Below, one piece after another: positions 1-7,058 of a DNA stretch of 54,422 bases (positions are counted from its first letter, which is position 1; each line of letters begins with the position of its first letter). Position numbers and translations under genes: made by a program. The stretch comes from Pseudomonadota bacterium (GTDB lineage: Bacteria > Pseudomonadota > Gammaproteobacteria > Burkholderiales > Burkholderiaceae_C), in assembly GCA_021807445.1 (NCBI GenBank), contig JAKBCY010000003.1, positions 1 to 54,422 of the forward strand. The letters run 5' to 3'. The notes beneath the pieces are model-generated. The model worked only from the letters and a program-made list of their open reading frames with translations, made no database searches and was not told the origin of the DNA.

Positions 1-526
1 CCAGCACATAGGTGATGAAAGCCAGCGAGGCGGGCACCGTCAGCCAGGGCGACAGTCCCAGCGCCTGGCCACCCAGGCGGATGCCGATGAACTCGGTCAT
101 CAGTGTCAGCACATTGGCCACCACCAGGTCGATGAGCGAGAACCAGCCCCAGAAGGCGCCGTAGCGCTTCCAGATGAGCTCGGCATGGCCGCGGCGGGTG
201 ACGGCGCCCAGCCGGACGGTCATCTCCTGCACCAGGTAGGCGACGAAGCCCAGCAGGATCATCAGGGGCAGGAACAGCCCCAAGCCATAGGTGGCCCCGG
301 TCTGGGCATACGTGACCACGCCGCCGGCGTCGTTGTCGCCCAGCATCACCAGCACGCCGGGCCCGATCAGGGCCAGCCCCAGCGCCAGGCGCGTGCGCCA
401 GTTCTGCTTGCCACGACGCAACTCGTCCAGGTGCAGGCGGTCGCGCAGGCGGTGCTCCAGGTTCTCCGGCAGGGGAGGACAGTCCGGGCACAGCCGGGAA
501 TCGAGGGTGGCGACGTCGGTGTTCAT
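1..526 (-). CDS. Nramp-family divalent metal transporter, N-terminal part (gene runs off the left edge)
   Basis: This frame is missing from the ORF track because it has no stop inside the window. It reads MNTDVATLDSRLCPDC and continues through about 175 codons to position 1. The stretch GPGVLVMLGDNDAGG followed by QTGATYGL matches the first membrane helix of Nramp (SLC11) proton-coupled Mn/Fe transporters, and further hydrophobic helices follow. In canonical members the metal-binding motif is DPGN. Here the aligned residues are DAGG, so the metal-ligand Asn is replaced by Gly. The N-terminal tail holds a Cys-Pro-Asp-Cys pair. The ATG overlaps the stop of the small upstream ORF in an ATGA arrangement, so the two are probably translated together. 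The family call is confident. The metal specificity is not, because the second metal motif in TM6 lies outside the window. Confidence 0.85.
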   Translation of the reverse strand, partial: MNTDVATLDSRLCPDCPPLPENLEHRLRDRLHLDELRRGKQNWRTRLALGLALIGPGVLVMLGDNDAGGVVTYAQTGATYGLGLFLPLMILLGFVAYLVQEMTVRLGAVTRRGHAELIWKRYGAFWGWFSLIDLVVANVLTLMTEFIGIRLGGQALGLSPWLTVPASLAFITYVL

Positions 527-729
527 GGGCGGCCTCCACGGTTCAAGGTGCGGCGGGTGTTGGGTTCGCCGATTGGATCCAGGGCGATGCCCAAGGACGC
601 CAGGCGTACAGCGTTGATGGTGATGCGCGGGCGCTCCACGTTGACGGACGCCGGGCGTGCCGGCGCGAGCTGCACGGCACCGCTGCGGAACAGCCCGGGG
701 CGGGCGAGGAGTTTTTGGAGCACAAACAT
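523..729 (-). CDS. Small hypothetical protein (68 aa) coupled to the Nramp gene
   Basis: The ORF track starts this frame at 849, but the ATG at 729 has a clear Shine-Dalgarno sequence (GGAGGA, about 5 nt upstream), giving a 68-residue basic protein starting MFVLQKLLARPGLF. It ends RTLNRGGRP, and its stop overlaps the Nramp start as ATGA. I recognise no domain, and there is no signal peptide or membrane segment. It may be a leader peptide or a small partner of the transporter. Support comes only from the ribosome binding site and the overlap. Confidence 0.5.
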   Translation of the reverse strand: MFVLQKLLARPGLFRSGAVQLAPARPASVNVERPRITINAVRLASLGIALDPIGEPNTRRTLNRGGRP

Positions 730-1264
730 GGGATCCTCCGTTCGTGTGAGACGGCTGAACAGCTTGCGCGCAGGCGTTGACAAGACGCTCGCACGGCAAT
801 GGACACGAAGAGGGGGAGGAACCAGGTCGAGGAACTCGACCTGAGCCACCGCCGGCCTGAGGGCGGCGGCAGCGAAGACCAGGGTCTGCTGTCGAATGCC
901 TTCAGGCGTTCACTTCAACGATTCGACAACTGCCACTGTCCATGGGGTGAGTTGAGCCGGGATACGGCCAAAAAAGCAACACCCGAAATCGTAGTTGCGG
1001 CGCAGCAGGGGTGTCAAGCGTCTTGTGCGCAGAGCTTGGGGGACGTTGCAAGCGTACAAACGCGCAAGGGATCGGGTGATGCGTTGCGCGGATCCGTTGT
1101 GCTGCACGCTCCAGCCTGCAAGAGCTGCTGCGCACGCGATGGCCCTTCTGCGCCGACCTTCTTGAACACAGGCCGCTGCGCAACGCTGCAGCAACAATCC
1201 GTGGCCAGAATGCAGGTGACAGCAGATCGTGCGGTCCATGGATCCTAAAGTGAAACTTCTCTCC
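730..1264. other. Gene-free leader and junction region
   Basis: About 535 bases without a convincing gene; the track ORFs here overlap on both strands and show no family features. On the minus strand this is the 5' side of the small ORF/Nramp pair and would hold their promoter and leader. The main structure seen is the hairpin at 845-870. Towards 1264 it joins the IS110-type remnant. Confidence 0.5.
845..870 (-). promoter_or_regulatory. Strong GC stem-loop in the presumed Nramp leader
   Basis: On the minus strand GCCGCCG pairs with CGGTGGC (one G-U pair), and further C-G pairs close a loop containing CTCAGG. It lies about 115 bases upstream of the chosen start of the 68-aa ORF. There is no U-tract, so it is not a classical terminator. 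A manganese riboswitch would suit the position, but I cannot match the yybP-ykoY consensus. The function is unknown. Confidence 0.3.
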
Positions 1265-1658
1265 TCATGGTGTGGCAATGGGGGCGGTCATGATCTGCAC
1301 GGCGTAACCGATCTGCTCCAGGCTGTGCACGAGGCGTGTGGCGGTGCGGTGCACGTCGGCGCGGTCGAGGTATGTGGAGCCAAGGTCGTGCCAGGGCACG
1401 TTGTTGCGCAGCATGTACCAGATCGAAGTCAGCATGGACGCGGCCACGGCGAGGATGGCCTTCTTGGCGCCACGGCGGGTGCGTAGGCGGTGGAACTGCG
1501 CCTGAAGGTAGCCATTCTTGACGCGTATGGCGGACCACGCTGCCTGCACGAGGGTGGGCTTGAGCCAGGAGCAGCCGCGGCGTACCCGGGTGCTGCGGCG
1601 TTTGCCGGCGCTCTCGTCGTTGCGCGCACACATGCAGGCCCACGGCAGCAGATGCGCC
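1265..1658 (-). pseudogene. IS110-family transposase remnant (C-terminal third)
   Basis: The frame carries the C-terminal signature of IS110/IS116/IS902 transposases: N-ESAGKRRSTR, then RRGAKKAILAVAASMLTS, WYMLRNNVPWHDLGS and a final LVHSLEQIGY. The track starts it at a Met at 1633, but the frame stays open further upstream (LTAHLLPWACMCARN), which also fits the family. At about 1658 it abuts GTAAGCG, the start of an IS66-type end, so the 5' two thirds (the DEDD catalytic part) are gone. A full IS110 transposase is about 340-400 aa and only about 130 remain, so it is certainly inactive. Confidence 0.8.
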
Positions 1659-1950
1659 GTAAGCGTCTCGCAAACCCATCTTTTCAGTGAAGGGAGGCGG
1701 AGCGAAGCTTGGGGTTTTGGGAGGCTGCATGCGATCAGACAAGCTCAGTGAGGAGAGGATTGGGGAGATTCTGGCGATCCTCGATGAACTCAAGGCCAGC
1801 GGTGCGAGTGCGGAGGTCTTTGCTCAAAGCCGTGGCGTCAGCTACGGGCAGCTTCGGGGCTGGCTGTCACACGCACCGCGCTGGCGTGGGCAGTTGGCAG
1901 GGCAGGAGGTGCCTGCGCGTGCGAGCGGGTTCGTGCAAGCCAGGCTCAGC
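1659..1950 (+). mobile_element. IS66-family left end and truncated accessory gene
   Basis: The segment begins GTAAGCG, the typical terminal sequence of IS66 elements, and interrupts the IS110 remnant. It carries the first of the IS66 accessory genes and stops at 1951, where a copy of the ssrA flank begins. No TnpB or TnpC part and no right end are present. It is a fragment left by a later rearrangement. Confidence 0.6.
1729..1950 (+). pseudogene. IS66 TnpA-like accessory protein, truncated
   Basis: From the ATG at 1729 the protein reads MRSDKLSEERIGEILAIL and continues with VFAQSRGVSYGQLRGWL. This is the helix-turn-helix N-terminus seen in IS66-family TnpA proteins, which are normally about 100-140 aa. 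After about 74 codons the frame runs into the 88-bp ssrA-flank repeat and then into unrelated sequence up to 2271. The longer 194-aa ORF in the track is therefore a chimera and not a real protein. Confidence 0.6.
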
Positions 1951-2038
1951 CCGCAGGCTTCCGCAGGAACCCTTGCAAACACGCGGGCTTACAAAAAAAT
2001 GCCCAACTGCAAAAGCAGTTGGGCATCGGTATTGGTGG
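1951..2038 (+). repeat. Direct repeat copy 1 of the ssrA 3' flank (att-like)
   Basis: These 88 bases match 3419-3506 with a single mismatch (TTGCAAACACG against TTGCAGACACG). The repeat contains the last six bases of tmRNA (CCACCA on the minus strand) and its terminator hairpin. Such a copy is the expected scar of an element that integrates at the 3' end of ssrA. Here it cuts into the IS66 fragment. Confidence 0.85.
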
Positions 2039-2321
2039 TGGACTTTCGAGGAATTGAAGTCTCGTTCGGAAAGATGCGGAAAGCTGCCGGTCCTTGCGGA
2101 ATCCTGAGGGATCGAAAGCCTGCTTTCGACCCAATCCAGCAGATCGTGCCGGGCGGCTTCCAGTGGCAGGTAATCGAGCCGACCGGTCATACGGCGTGGC
2201 TACCCGCTGTCAGTACTTCGGCCGAAGCGGCCCTTGGTCTCTATCGGCGTCGCTGGCCGCAACGAACCTAAAGCAGGCATTCATGCTTGCCGCCTTGAAA
2301 GGCGACAAACGCGACAAACCA

Positions 2322-2453
2322 GCCTTTCAACGTTCGAGCTAGACGGGCCGCCGTGGCATGGCGCTGGAGCGGAGCCGGAGCCTATCTGACGCATCCCCCC
2401 GGCCCCGCGGAGCCGGCATGCCGTGGCGGGTCCGGTTGAGCGAGGTGTTAGGC
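2322..2453 (-). repeat. attC-like recombination site downstream of the VOC gene
   Basis: On the minus strand it starts with GCCTAAC (the R-box type) 39 bases after the VOC stop and ends near CGTTGAAAGGC. The arms CCGCCACGGCATG and CATGCCACGGCGG are imperfectly complementary around a GC-rich centre, as in long integron attC sites. The right-hand core, GTTGAAA, departs from GTTRRRY at its last base, so the call is tentative. Confidence 0.5.
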
Positions 2454-2491
2454 GGCATTGCGGCGGGGCGAGCGGCTTGGCAAACGTTGCC

Positions 2492-2887
2492 CTACGCCTT
2501 GGGGCGATGAACAGCACAAAGCTTGTTGCCGTCTGGGTCGCGCACGTAGGCGAGATGTAGAACACCCGCCGGACCTGAGCGTGGGCCTGGCGGCTCTTCG
2601 ATTGATGTGCCCCCGTTTGCGATGGCAACGTCGTGAAACTCGCGCACTTGTTCGGGCGAGTTGCACTTGAAGCCAATGGTGCCTCCATTACCAACAGTGG
2701 CGGGATGACCGTCGATGGGTTCGCTCAGCCCGAAGGAGGAGCCATCATGCCTGTAGAACAGGCGTCGCTGGCCGGTCTTGTTCGTGTTCTCGATCGCTGC
2801 TCCCGCGCCGAGGACATTGAAGACGGCGTCATAAAAGCGCTTAGATCGCTCGATGTCGTTTGTGCCGAGCATGACATGACTGAACAA
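2492..2887 (-). CDS. VOC-family (glyoxalase/bleomycin-resistance fold) protein
   Basis: A 131-aa protein, the usual single-chain VOC length. It opens MFSHVMLGTNDIERSKRFYDAV, the typical first beta-alpha unit with an early His, and closes with LAYVRDPDGNKLCAVHR, the typical last strand where a metal-ligand Glu is often replaced; here the position reads Asn-Lys. The family includes lyases, dioxygenases and antibiotic-binding proteins, and the substrate cannot be told from sequence. It is the only gene between the two ssrA-flank repeats and is bracketed by GTTAGGC/GCCTAAC motifs, so it appears to be an integron cassette in minus orientation. No good Shine-Dalgarno sequence is seen, which is common for cassette genes. 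Confidence 0.85.
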   Translation of the reverse strand: MFSHVMLGTNDIERSKRFYDAVFNVLGAGAAIENTNKTGQRRLFYRHDGSSFGLSEPIDGHPATVGNGGTIGFKCNSPEQVREFHDVAIANGGTSIEEPPGPRSGPAGVLHLAYVRDPDGNKLCAVHRPKA

Positions 2888-2940
2888 GATGGGTCTCCTG
2901 TATTGAGGTGGAAGGAAACAAAGGAACAGCTTCTTGTGCC

Positions 2941-2997
2941 GCCTAACGTGAAGCTAGGCGGCTACCCTATCAATGGCAACTCACGCATAAGTTAGCA
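2941..2997 (-). repeat. Short attC-like site upstream of the VOC gene
   Basis: On the minus strand a 57-base stretch runs from about GCTAAC to GTTAGGC, the size and end sequences of a short attC or cassette boundary. The inverted repeat GCCGCCTA / TAGGCGGC (2938-2945 and 2955-2962) lies at its VOC-proximal end. Together with the site at 2322-2453 it would define one cassette of about 490 bp. Confidence 0.4.
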
Positions 2998-3418
2998 GCC
3001 TCTCACGATCAATGCCTCGTAGGTCTGCTGAGAGGCTAAACCACCAGTTGGGCGAACTGCGCTCGATGACTGGTTAGCCCGATCACATCTCGTTGGCCGT
3101 CCGGCAGGTTTCAGAGTTGAGCCATCACTCGACGGATAGCTTCGGAGAACCGGTCGAGGATCGCTCCTGGCCGAGAACAGGTCACCGAGGAGAAGTTACC
3201 TTGATTCTCCACTCTCCAAATCGGGGCGGTTTCCTCCGCCTACCGATGCTGAAAAACAACCGGTTGATTCGTCCGCATGTAACCTGTTGATTTATAAAGG
3301 GGCCGACGACGGCCTTTGCGGACTTCGGGCCACTTCGCGAGGGCGAGCCCGGAGAGAAAAATGGCCCGGAGAGAGTGAAAACGGGCGTTTTTCGAGGCCC
3401 AGGCTGAAACGTCGAAGT
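2998..3418. other. Gene-free stretch between the cassette and ssrA
   Basis: About 420 bases. The track ORFs (65 aa plus, 98 and 122 aa minus) have no recognisable features and overlap each other. I see no transposase remnant, RNA gene or clear regulatory site here. It may be non-coding flank of a lost element. Confidence 0.4.
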
Positions 3419-3506
3419 CCGCAGGCTTCCGCAGGAACCCTTGCAGACACGCGGGCTTACAAAAAAATGCCCAACTGCAAAAGCAGTTGGGCATCGGTAT
3501 TGGTGG
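3419..3506 (+). repeat. Direct repeat copy 2 at the true ssrA 3' end (att-like)
   Basis: This is the native copy: it spans the terminal CCACCA of tmRNA and the downstream terminator region. It matches 1951-2038 in 87 of 88 positions. The two copies are in direct orientation and 1468 bases apart. Confidence 0.85.
3461..3494 (-). terminator. Intrinsic terminator of ssrA
   Basis: On the minus strand ATGCCCAACTGC-TTTT-GCAGTTGGGCAT forms a perfect 12-bp stem with a TTTT loop, followed by a run of seven T residues. It lies 7 bases downstream of the tmRNA 3' end. Confidence 0.9.
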
Positions 3507-3860
3507 AGCCGGGGGGAATTGAACCCCCGTCCGCAAACTCTCTGCTGCAAGCTCTACATGCTTAGTGCCATCATTTGGATTTAACCGCTCAGACGCAGGT
3601 GGACATGCTTCTAAACTAGCGATCCGCTGAATTTAACGACATTGCGCGCGGCGCACAAGATCGCGATCTGATGTTCATGACCTTGCAGGTGTTACCACCC
3701 CGGCCCATCAGCGTGCCGTTGCAAGGCTCGCGGCAATTAAGCTGCGAGAGCGAAACTATCGTCGTTCGCGTTTAACTTGATTCCAGTGGATTTACGAGCT
3801 TACTGGTGCTCGGCATGCACTCCACAACGTCAACATTCACGTCGAAACCGGGTCGGCCCC
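3501..3860 (-). ncRNA. ssrA: tmRNA (transfer-messenger RNA)
   Basis: On the minus strand the RNA begins GGGGCCGACCCGGTTTCGACG and ends GTTCAATTCCCCCCGGCTCCACCA, so the 5' GGGGCC pairs with GGCTCC to form the tRNA-like acceptor stem. The length is 360 nt. The tag frame at 3737-3769 reads ANDDSFALAA followed by TAA, preceded by a resume region ending GTTAAAC. It rescues ribosomes stalled on broken mRNA and marks the peptide for proteolysis. The tag differs from the ANDERFALAA form common in betaproteobacteria only at two inner residues. An intrinsic terminator follows. The promoter is not clear to me. Confidence 0.97.
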
Positions 3861-4055
3861 GAAGAGTCAGATGGTAACGAATTTAATCTGGCTGGACATA
3901 CTTGGCGATACCGCGCCCGATTTCAAGATCTGCGATGAAAAATTTTTGGATGCAGCTCCGGTCGAAAGCCGCAGCGATAAAAATTAACGGCACCTATGAT
4001 TTCAGCCATGCCCACCCACATTCACCAGCCCAAGCTTCTGACTGGGGCACACCAC

Positions 4056-4625
4056 ATGCCGAACACGGAAACCTGTGTGACCCGCGCTTGGCGGAAGCAT
4101 CACTCGGAGATTGAAAGGTACCTTCGACATCGCGTGGGTGATGGCGATCAAGCAGCAGACTTGCTGCAAACCGTGTTCCTCAAGGCTCTGCATCAGGGGC
4201 GCAATTTCTGTGACCTCAAAGAACCGCGTGCCTGGCTGTTCACCTTGGCACGCAACGCTCTGGCCGATCACTTGCGCACGCTTCATTCACACGACGCCTT
4301 ATCTGAGGATCTGCCAGCGGAATCCGGTGAGCAACCGCCGATGGAAACGCTGTCCGACTGCCTGCCCCAAGCGCTCGCCTCGCTCACAAATGAAGACCGC
4401 GACGTCCTCGATCTCTGCGAGCTACAGGGCATGACGCAGCGTGACTACGCCACGCTGCGCGGCTTGTCTCTGCCCGCAGCTAAATCCCGCGTTCTACGGG
4501 CGCGCGCCCGATTGCGGGACGCATTTGTTCGTGTTTGCGGTGTGCGATTCGATCAGCAAACGGGGTTGGTGTGCTGCCATGCCCCGCAAACGGCCCGCGG
4601 CTCGGACGGGCAGCCCCTACGGTAG
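4056..4625 (+). CDS. ECF-type RNA polymerase sigma factor (SigZ-like)
   Basis: The protein has a sigma region 2 (HHSEIERYLRHRVGDGDQAADLLQTVFLKAL, then DLKEPRAWLFTLARNALADHLR) and a sigma region 4 (LPQALASLTNEDRDVLDLCELQGMTQRDYATLRGLSLPAAKSRVLRARARLRDAF). The length is 189 aa from the chosen ATG at 4056, which is preceded by GGGG. The track start at 3996 would add 20 residues and lacks a ribosome binding site. The C-terminus carries a cysteine-containing extension (VCGVRF to CCHAPQ), which might sense redox state or metal. No anti-sigma gene is adjacent. It probably controls the permease cluster that follows after about 600 bases. The family call is firm and the target is inferred. Confidence 0.9.
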   Translation: MPNTETCVTRAWRKHHSEIERYLRHRVGDGDQAADLLQTVFLKALHQGRNFCDLKEPRAWLFTLARNALADHLRTLHSHDALSEDLPAESGEQPPMETLSDCLPQALASLTNEDRDVLDLCELQGMTQRDYATLRGLSLPAAKSRVLRARARLRDAFVRVCGVRFDQQTGLVCCHAPQTARGSDGQPLR

Positions 4626-5222
4626 TTCTTTGCAGACTCGCGCTGACCTTGCCCCTCTGCCCTTATATGGTCCCGTCCCACCAAGGCGATGCGGCTGTGG
4701 CTGGGTTGTCCCGGTGCCGAAGCTCGATCACACGGCGGTGCCGTCCAAGTGGTTGATGGCGATCTCCCGAGGCGTGACTTCGGGCCATTGTGACACTGAC
4801 GCAAGCCGGTATACGACCTAGCACTTCGGCTTCCTCGCCGAAGCGTGACCGCCCTCTGGCCGAAAGGTCGGCGGTTCCTACGGCGCTCATTCCGGCATTG
4901 AGCCAGGACCAATCGCTTCGGTTGGTTCCTGCTGCTGGCATTGCGACATCCTTCACTTCACTCACGATCCAGACGTGCCCATCCCTAAATTCAATAAAGG
5001 TGATCAAGATCAGACACCGTCGAGATTCGACGCCTTGTGCCATACCCCCACCACTGGCACGCTCGGGGCCAACCACACCTGCCTCCTGATTTGCCTTGCG
5101 CTGAATTGGCTCGCTGCAATTGCGTCCTTGAGATTGGCATCCCTCCGAATGCATCCTTTTCCACGCTCATTCGTCTTCTTCAGGGAGTAACGCAAATCTA
5201 ACCCCTTGCTTGCGAGAGTTCG
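4626..5222. other. Long non-coding gap between the sigma factor and the permease
   Basis: About 600 bases with only overlapping track ORFs that resemble no family I know (for example 4663-5154 minus). A segment with repeated short inverted words (CTTCGGCTTCC / GCCGAAG) lies near 4820. The 3' end probably contains the promoter of the permease operon. Confidence 0.4.
5150..5177 (+). promoter_or_regulatory. Candidate ECF-type promoter for the permease operon
   Basis: TGCATCC and CGTCTT are separated by 15 bases, which resembles the split -35/-10 (AAC- or ATCC-type plus CGTC) pattern of ECF sigma promoters. It lies 46 bases upstream of the permease ATG. I did not find the same pair upstream of the sigma gene itself, so this is a suggestion only. 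Confidence 0.3.
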
Positions 5223-6320
5223 ATGAATACGCAGACCGCTTCCCAAGACGCCCCCCAAGCGACCATATGCACCGGTGAGTCCGACACAATTCGGCCCATT
5301 CCGGTCTGGCGCGCTTGGACGGTCCCCACAGGGTTTGTCTTGGGCTGGGTACTGCTCTACAGTCAGCTCGAAGGCGCCACCGGTGCCTTCATGCACTGGC
5401 TGTCCGGCGTAAGCGGCATGGGTGCCGCAAGTCATCTCTACGGTGCGGTGAGCTTCTTCGTCTTCGAAGTGCCCAAGGTGCTCATGCTGCTGGCACTCAT
5501 CGTCTTCGTCGTCGGTGTCATTCAGACCTTCTTTACGCCCGAGAAGACACGTTCGATTCTGGCCGGCCGCCGCCAGGGCGTGGGCAACGTGCTGGCGGCC
5601 ACGCTGGGCATCGTCACGCCATTTTGCTCATGCTCGGCGGTGCCGCTGTTCATCGGCTTTCTCACCGCTGGCGTGCCGCTGGGCGTGACATTTTCCTTTC
5701 TCGTGTCGGCGCCCATGGTCAACGAGGTGGCGCTGGCGCTGCTGCTGGGCATGTTCGGCTGGAAGATCGCCGCGATCTACCTCGGCCTCGGCTTGGCAGT
5801 GGCGATCACAGCCGGCCTGGTGATCGGGCGCATGAACCCGATCAATCTCGTCGAGCCTTGGGTGTTCGACATCCCGGCCGTCAGCAACGCCGAAGCCAAG
5901 CCTGGCTGGGATGCGCGCTTTGCCCAGGGCTGGAAACATGTGCGCGAGATCGTGCTCAAGGTCGCGCCCTACATCGTCGCCGGTGTGGGCGTGGGCGCGT
6001 GGATCCACGGCTATGTTCCGCAGGACTTCATGGCCCACCTGATGGGCAAGAGTGCTTGGTGGTCGGTGCCGCTGGCCGTGGCCATCGGCGTGCCCATGTA
6101 CTCCAATGCTGCGGGCATCATCCCGGTGGTGCAAGCCCTCTTGGGCAAGGGTGCGGCGCTGGGCACCACTCTGGCGTTCATGATGGCGGTCACCGCCTTG
6201 TCCTTGCCCGAATTCATGATTCTCAAGAAGGTGATGAAGCCCAAGCTGATCGCCCTGTTCGCCGGCGTGGTGACCATGGGCATCATCATCGTGGGCTATG
6301 TGTTCAACGCAGTGATGTGA
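5223..6320 (+). CDS. Predicted permease, ArsP/COG0701 family
   Basis: A 365-aa integral membrane protein with about eight to ten hydrophobic segments. The motif TPFCSCSAVPLFIGF (Cys135 and Cys137) and the repeat-like second half (VGVPMYSNAAGIIPVVQALL) are typical of the ArsP_1/DUF318 permeases. Some members export trivalent organoarsenicals, while many have no known substrate. It heads a run with a DUF2892 protein, a CMD-like protein and a CxxC thioredoxin-fold protein, spaced 13-33 nt apart, so an operon is likely. The thioredoxin-fold partner suggests a thiol-reactive substrate such as an arsenic, selenium or sulfur species. That is inference. Confidence 0.85.
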   Translation: MNTQTASQDAPQATICTGESDTIRPIPVWRAWTVPTGFVLGWVLLYSQLEGATGAFMHWLSGVSGMGAASHLYGAVSFFVFEVPKVLMLLALIVFVVGVIQTFFTPEKTRSILAGRRQGVGNVLAATLGIVTPFCSCSAVPLFIGFLTAGVPLGVTFSFLVSAPMVNEVALALLLGMFGWKIAAIYLGLGLAVAITAGLVIGRMNPINLVEPWVFDIPAVSNAEAKPGWDARFAQGWKHVREIVLKVAPYIVAGVGVGAWIHGYVPQDFMAHLMGKSAWWSVPLAVAIGVPMYSNAAGIIPVVQALLGKGAALGTTLAFMMAVTALSLPEFMILKKVMKPKLIALFAGVVTMGIIIVGYVFNAVM

Positions 6321-6333
6321 GGCGAGCTCTGAC

Positions 6334-6615
6334 ATGGACTTTCCGCACGCAGAACCGAAGGAGACTTTGACGACCGTCAACCGCATGGTGAGCATCATGG
6401 CTGGCTTCATGGTCCTGCTCAGCCTGGCGCAGGGCACGGGCCAGATCGACCTGTTCCATCCGACCTGGCTGTGGCTCACGGCTTTCGTCGGCCTCAATCT
6501 GTTCCAGATGGGTTTCACCGGCTTCTGTCCCGCTGCCAAGGTGTTCAAGGCAATGGGCTTCAGGGAAGCCACCAACGCCTGTGGCACCTCCAACTCGGGC
6601 AAGAACTGCTGCTGA
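6334..6615 (+). CDS. DUF2892 (YgaP-type) small membrane protein
   Basis: A 93-aa protein with two hydrophobic helices (VNRMVSIMAGFMVLLSLA and PTWLWLTAFVGLNLFQMGFTGFCPAAKVF). The pattern NR-x-(14-20)-GxxGLxxxQ-xFTGFCPxxxxL is the DUF2892 signature, normally found C-terminal to rhodanese domains or alone. It ends in a Cys-rich tail (CGTSNSGKNCC). It starts 13 nt after the permease stop. A role in handling sulfur or thiol compounds at the membrane is plausible from the family. No catalytic function is known. Confidence 0.8.
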   Translation: MDFPHAEPKETLTTVNRMVSIMAGFMVLLSLAQGTGQIDLFHPTWLWLTAFVGLNLFQMGFTGFCPAAKVFKAMGFREATNACGTSNSGKNCC

Positions 6616-6648
6616 TCCCTTCCCGTTTTTCTTCAAGGAGTTTGAATC

Positions 6649-7026
6649 ATGACAACCCACACGATGCCATCCGCCAAAGAGCTGCTGGCCAGGATGCGCG
6701 CGGGCATGGGCCGTGTGCCCGCAGCCATTGAAAAATCCACAGTCGTCGATGATGGCCTGATCCAGGAGCACATGCGCTCGCGCATGTACGCCATGCCCGA
6801 GGCCGGCGCGCTCGACGAGCAGACCCGCACCCTCATCTACCTGGCTGCGGTGTTGGCCGGCTCCAGCACAGCTTGCGTGCGCGCCATGGCTGACAAAGTG
6901 GTGCAGCAAGGCATCCCCAAGGCCAAAGTGTTGGAGACCGTGCACATCGTGCGCTTTGCCATGGCCACCAAGATCATCGGCGACGCCGACCCAGTGTTCG
7001 ACGCTCTGGTCGGCGCGCAGGAGTAA
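6649..7026 (+). CDS. Carboxymuconolactone decarboxylase-like (AhpD-fold) protein with one active-site Cys
   Basis: A 125-aa helical protein of the CMD/AhpD family: MPEAGALDEQTRTLIYLAAVLAGSSTACVRAMADKVVQQG then the second-half helices. In AhpD-type peroxidase partners the motif is E-x4-C-x2-C-x3-H. Here the region reads S-S-T-A-C-V-R-A-M, so only the second Cys (Cys76) remains and the His is missing. It therefore cannot run the usual dithiol cycle alone. It has a good Shine-Dalgarno sequence (AAGGAG) and is followed 32 nt later by a CxxC thioredoxin-fold protein, which might reduce a mixed disulfide on Cys76. Confidence 0.8.
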   Translation: MTTHTMPSAKELLARMRAGMGRVPAAIEKSTVVDDGLIQEHMRSRMYAMPEAGALDEQTRTLIYLAAVLAGSSTACVRAMADKVVQQGIPKAKVLETVHIVRFAMATKIIGDADPVFDALVGAQE

Positions 7027-7058
7027 ATCCCACTCACCGAATGGAGGAAACCACGATC

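Noticed and set aside
185-844. 219-aa plus-strand ORF at the left edge
   Set aside because: It is opposite the Nramp gene and the small ORF, is rich in Gln/His/Arg as expected for a reverse-frame shadow, and has no family features.
730-960. yybP-ykoY manganese riboswitch before the Nramp gene
   Set aside because: The position suits and short words such as TGTCAACGC occur, but I could not line up the conserved loops; only the stem-loop is reported.
1687-2271. 194-aa ORF as an intact protein
   Set aside because: Only the first part is IS66-like; the rest reads through the ssrA-flank repeat and unrelated sequence.
3093-3290. 65-aa plus-strand ORF between the cassette and ssrA
   Set aside because: No ribosome site, no conserved motif, overlapped by minus-strand ORFs of equal quality.
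4663-5154. 163-aa minus-strand ORF between sigma factor and permease
   Set aside because: Some stretches read smoothly, but there is no recognisable domain, ribosome site or partner gene.
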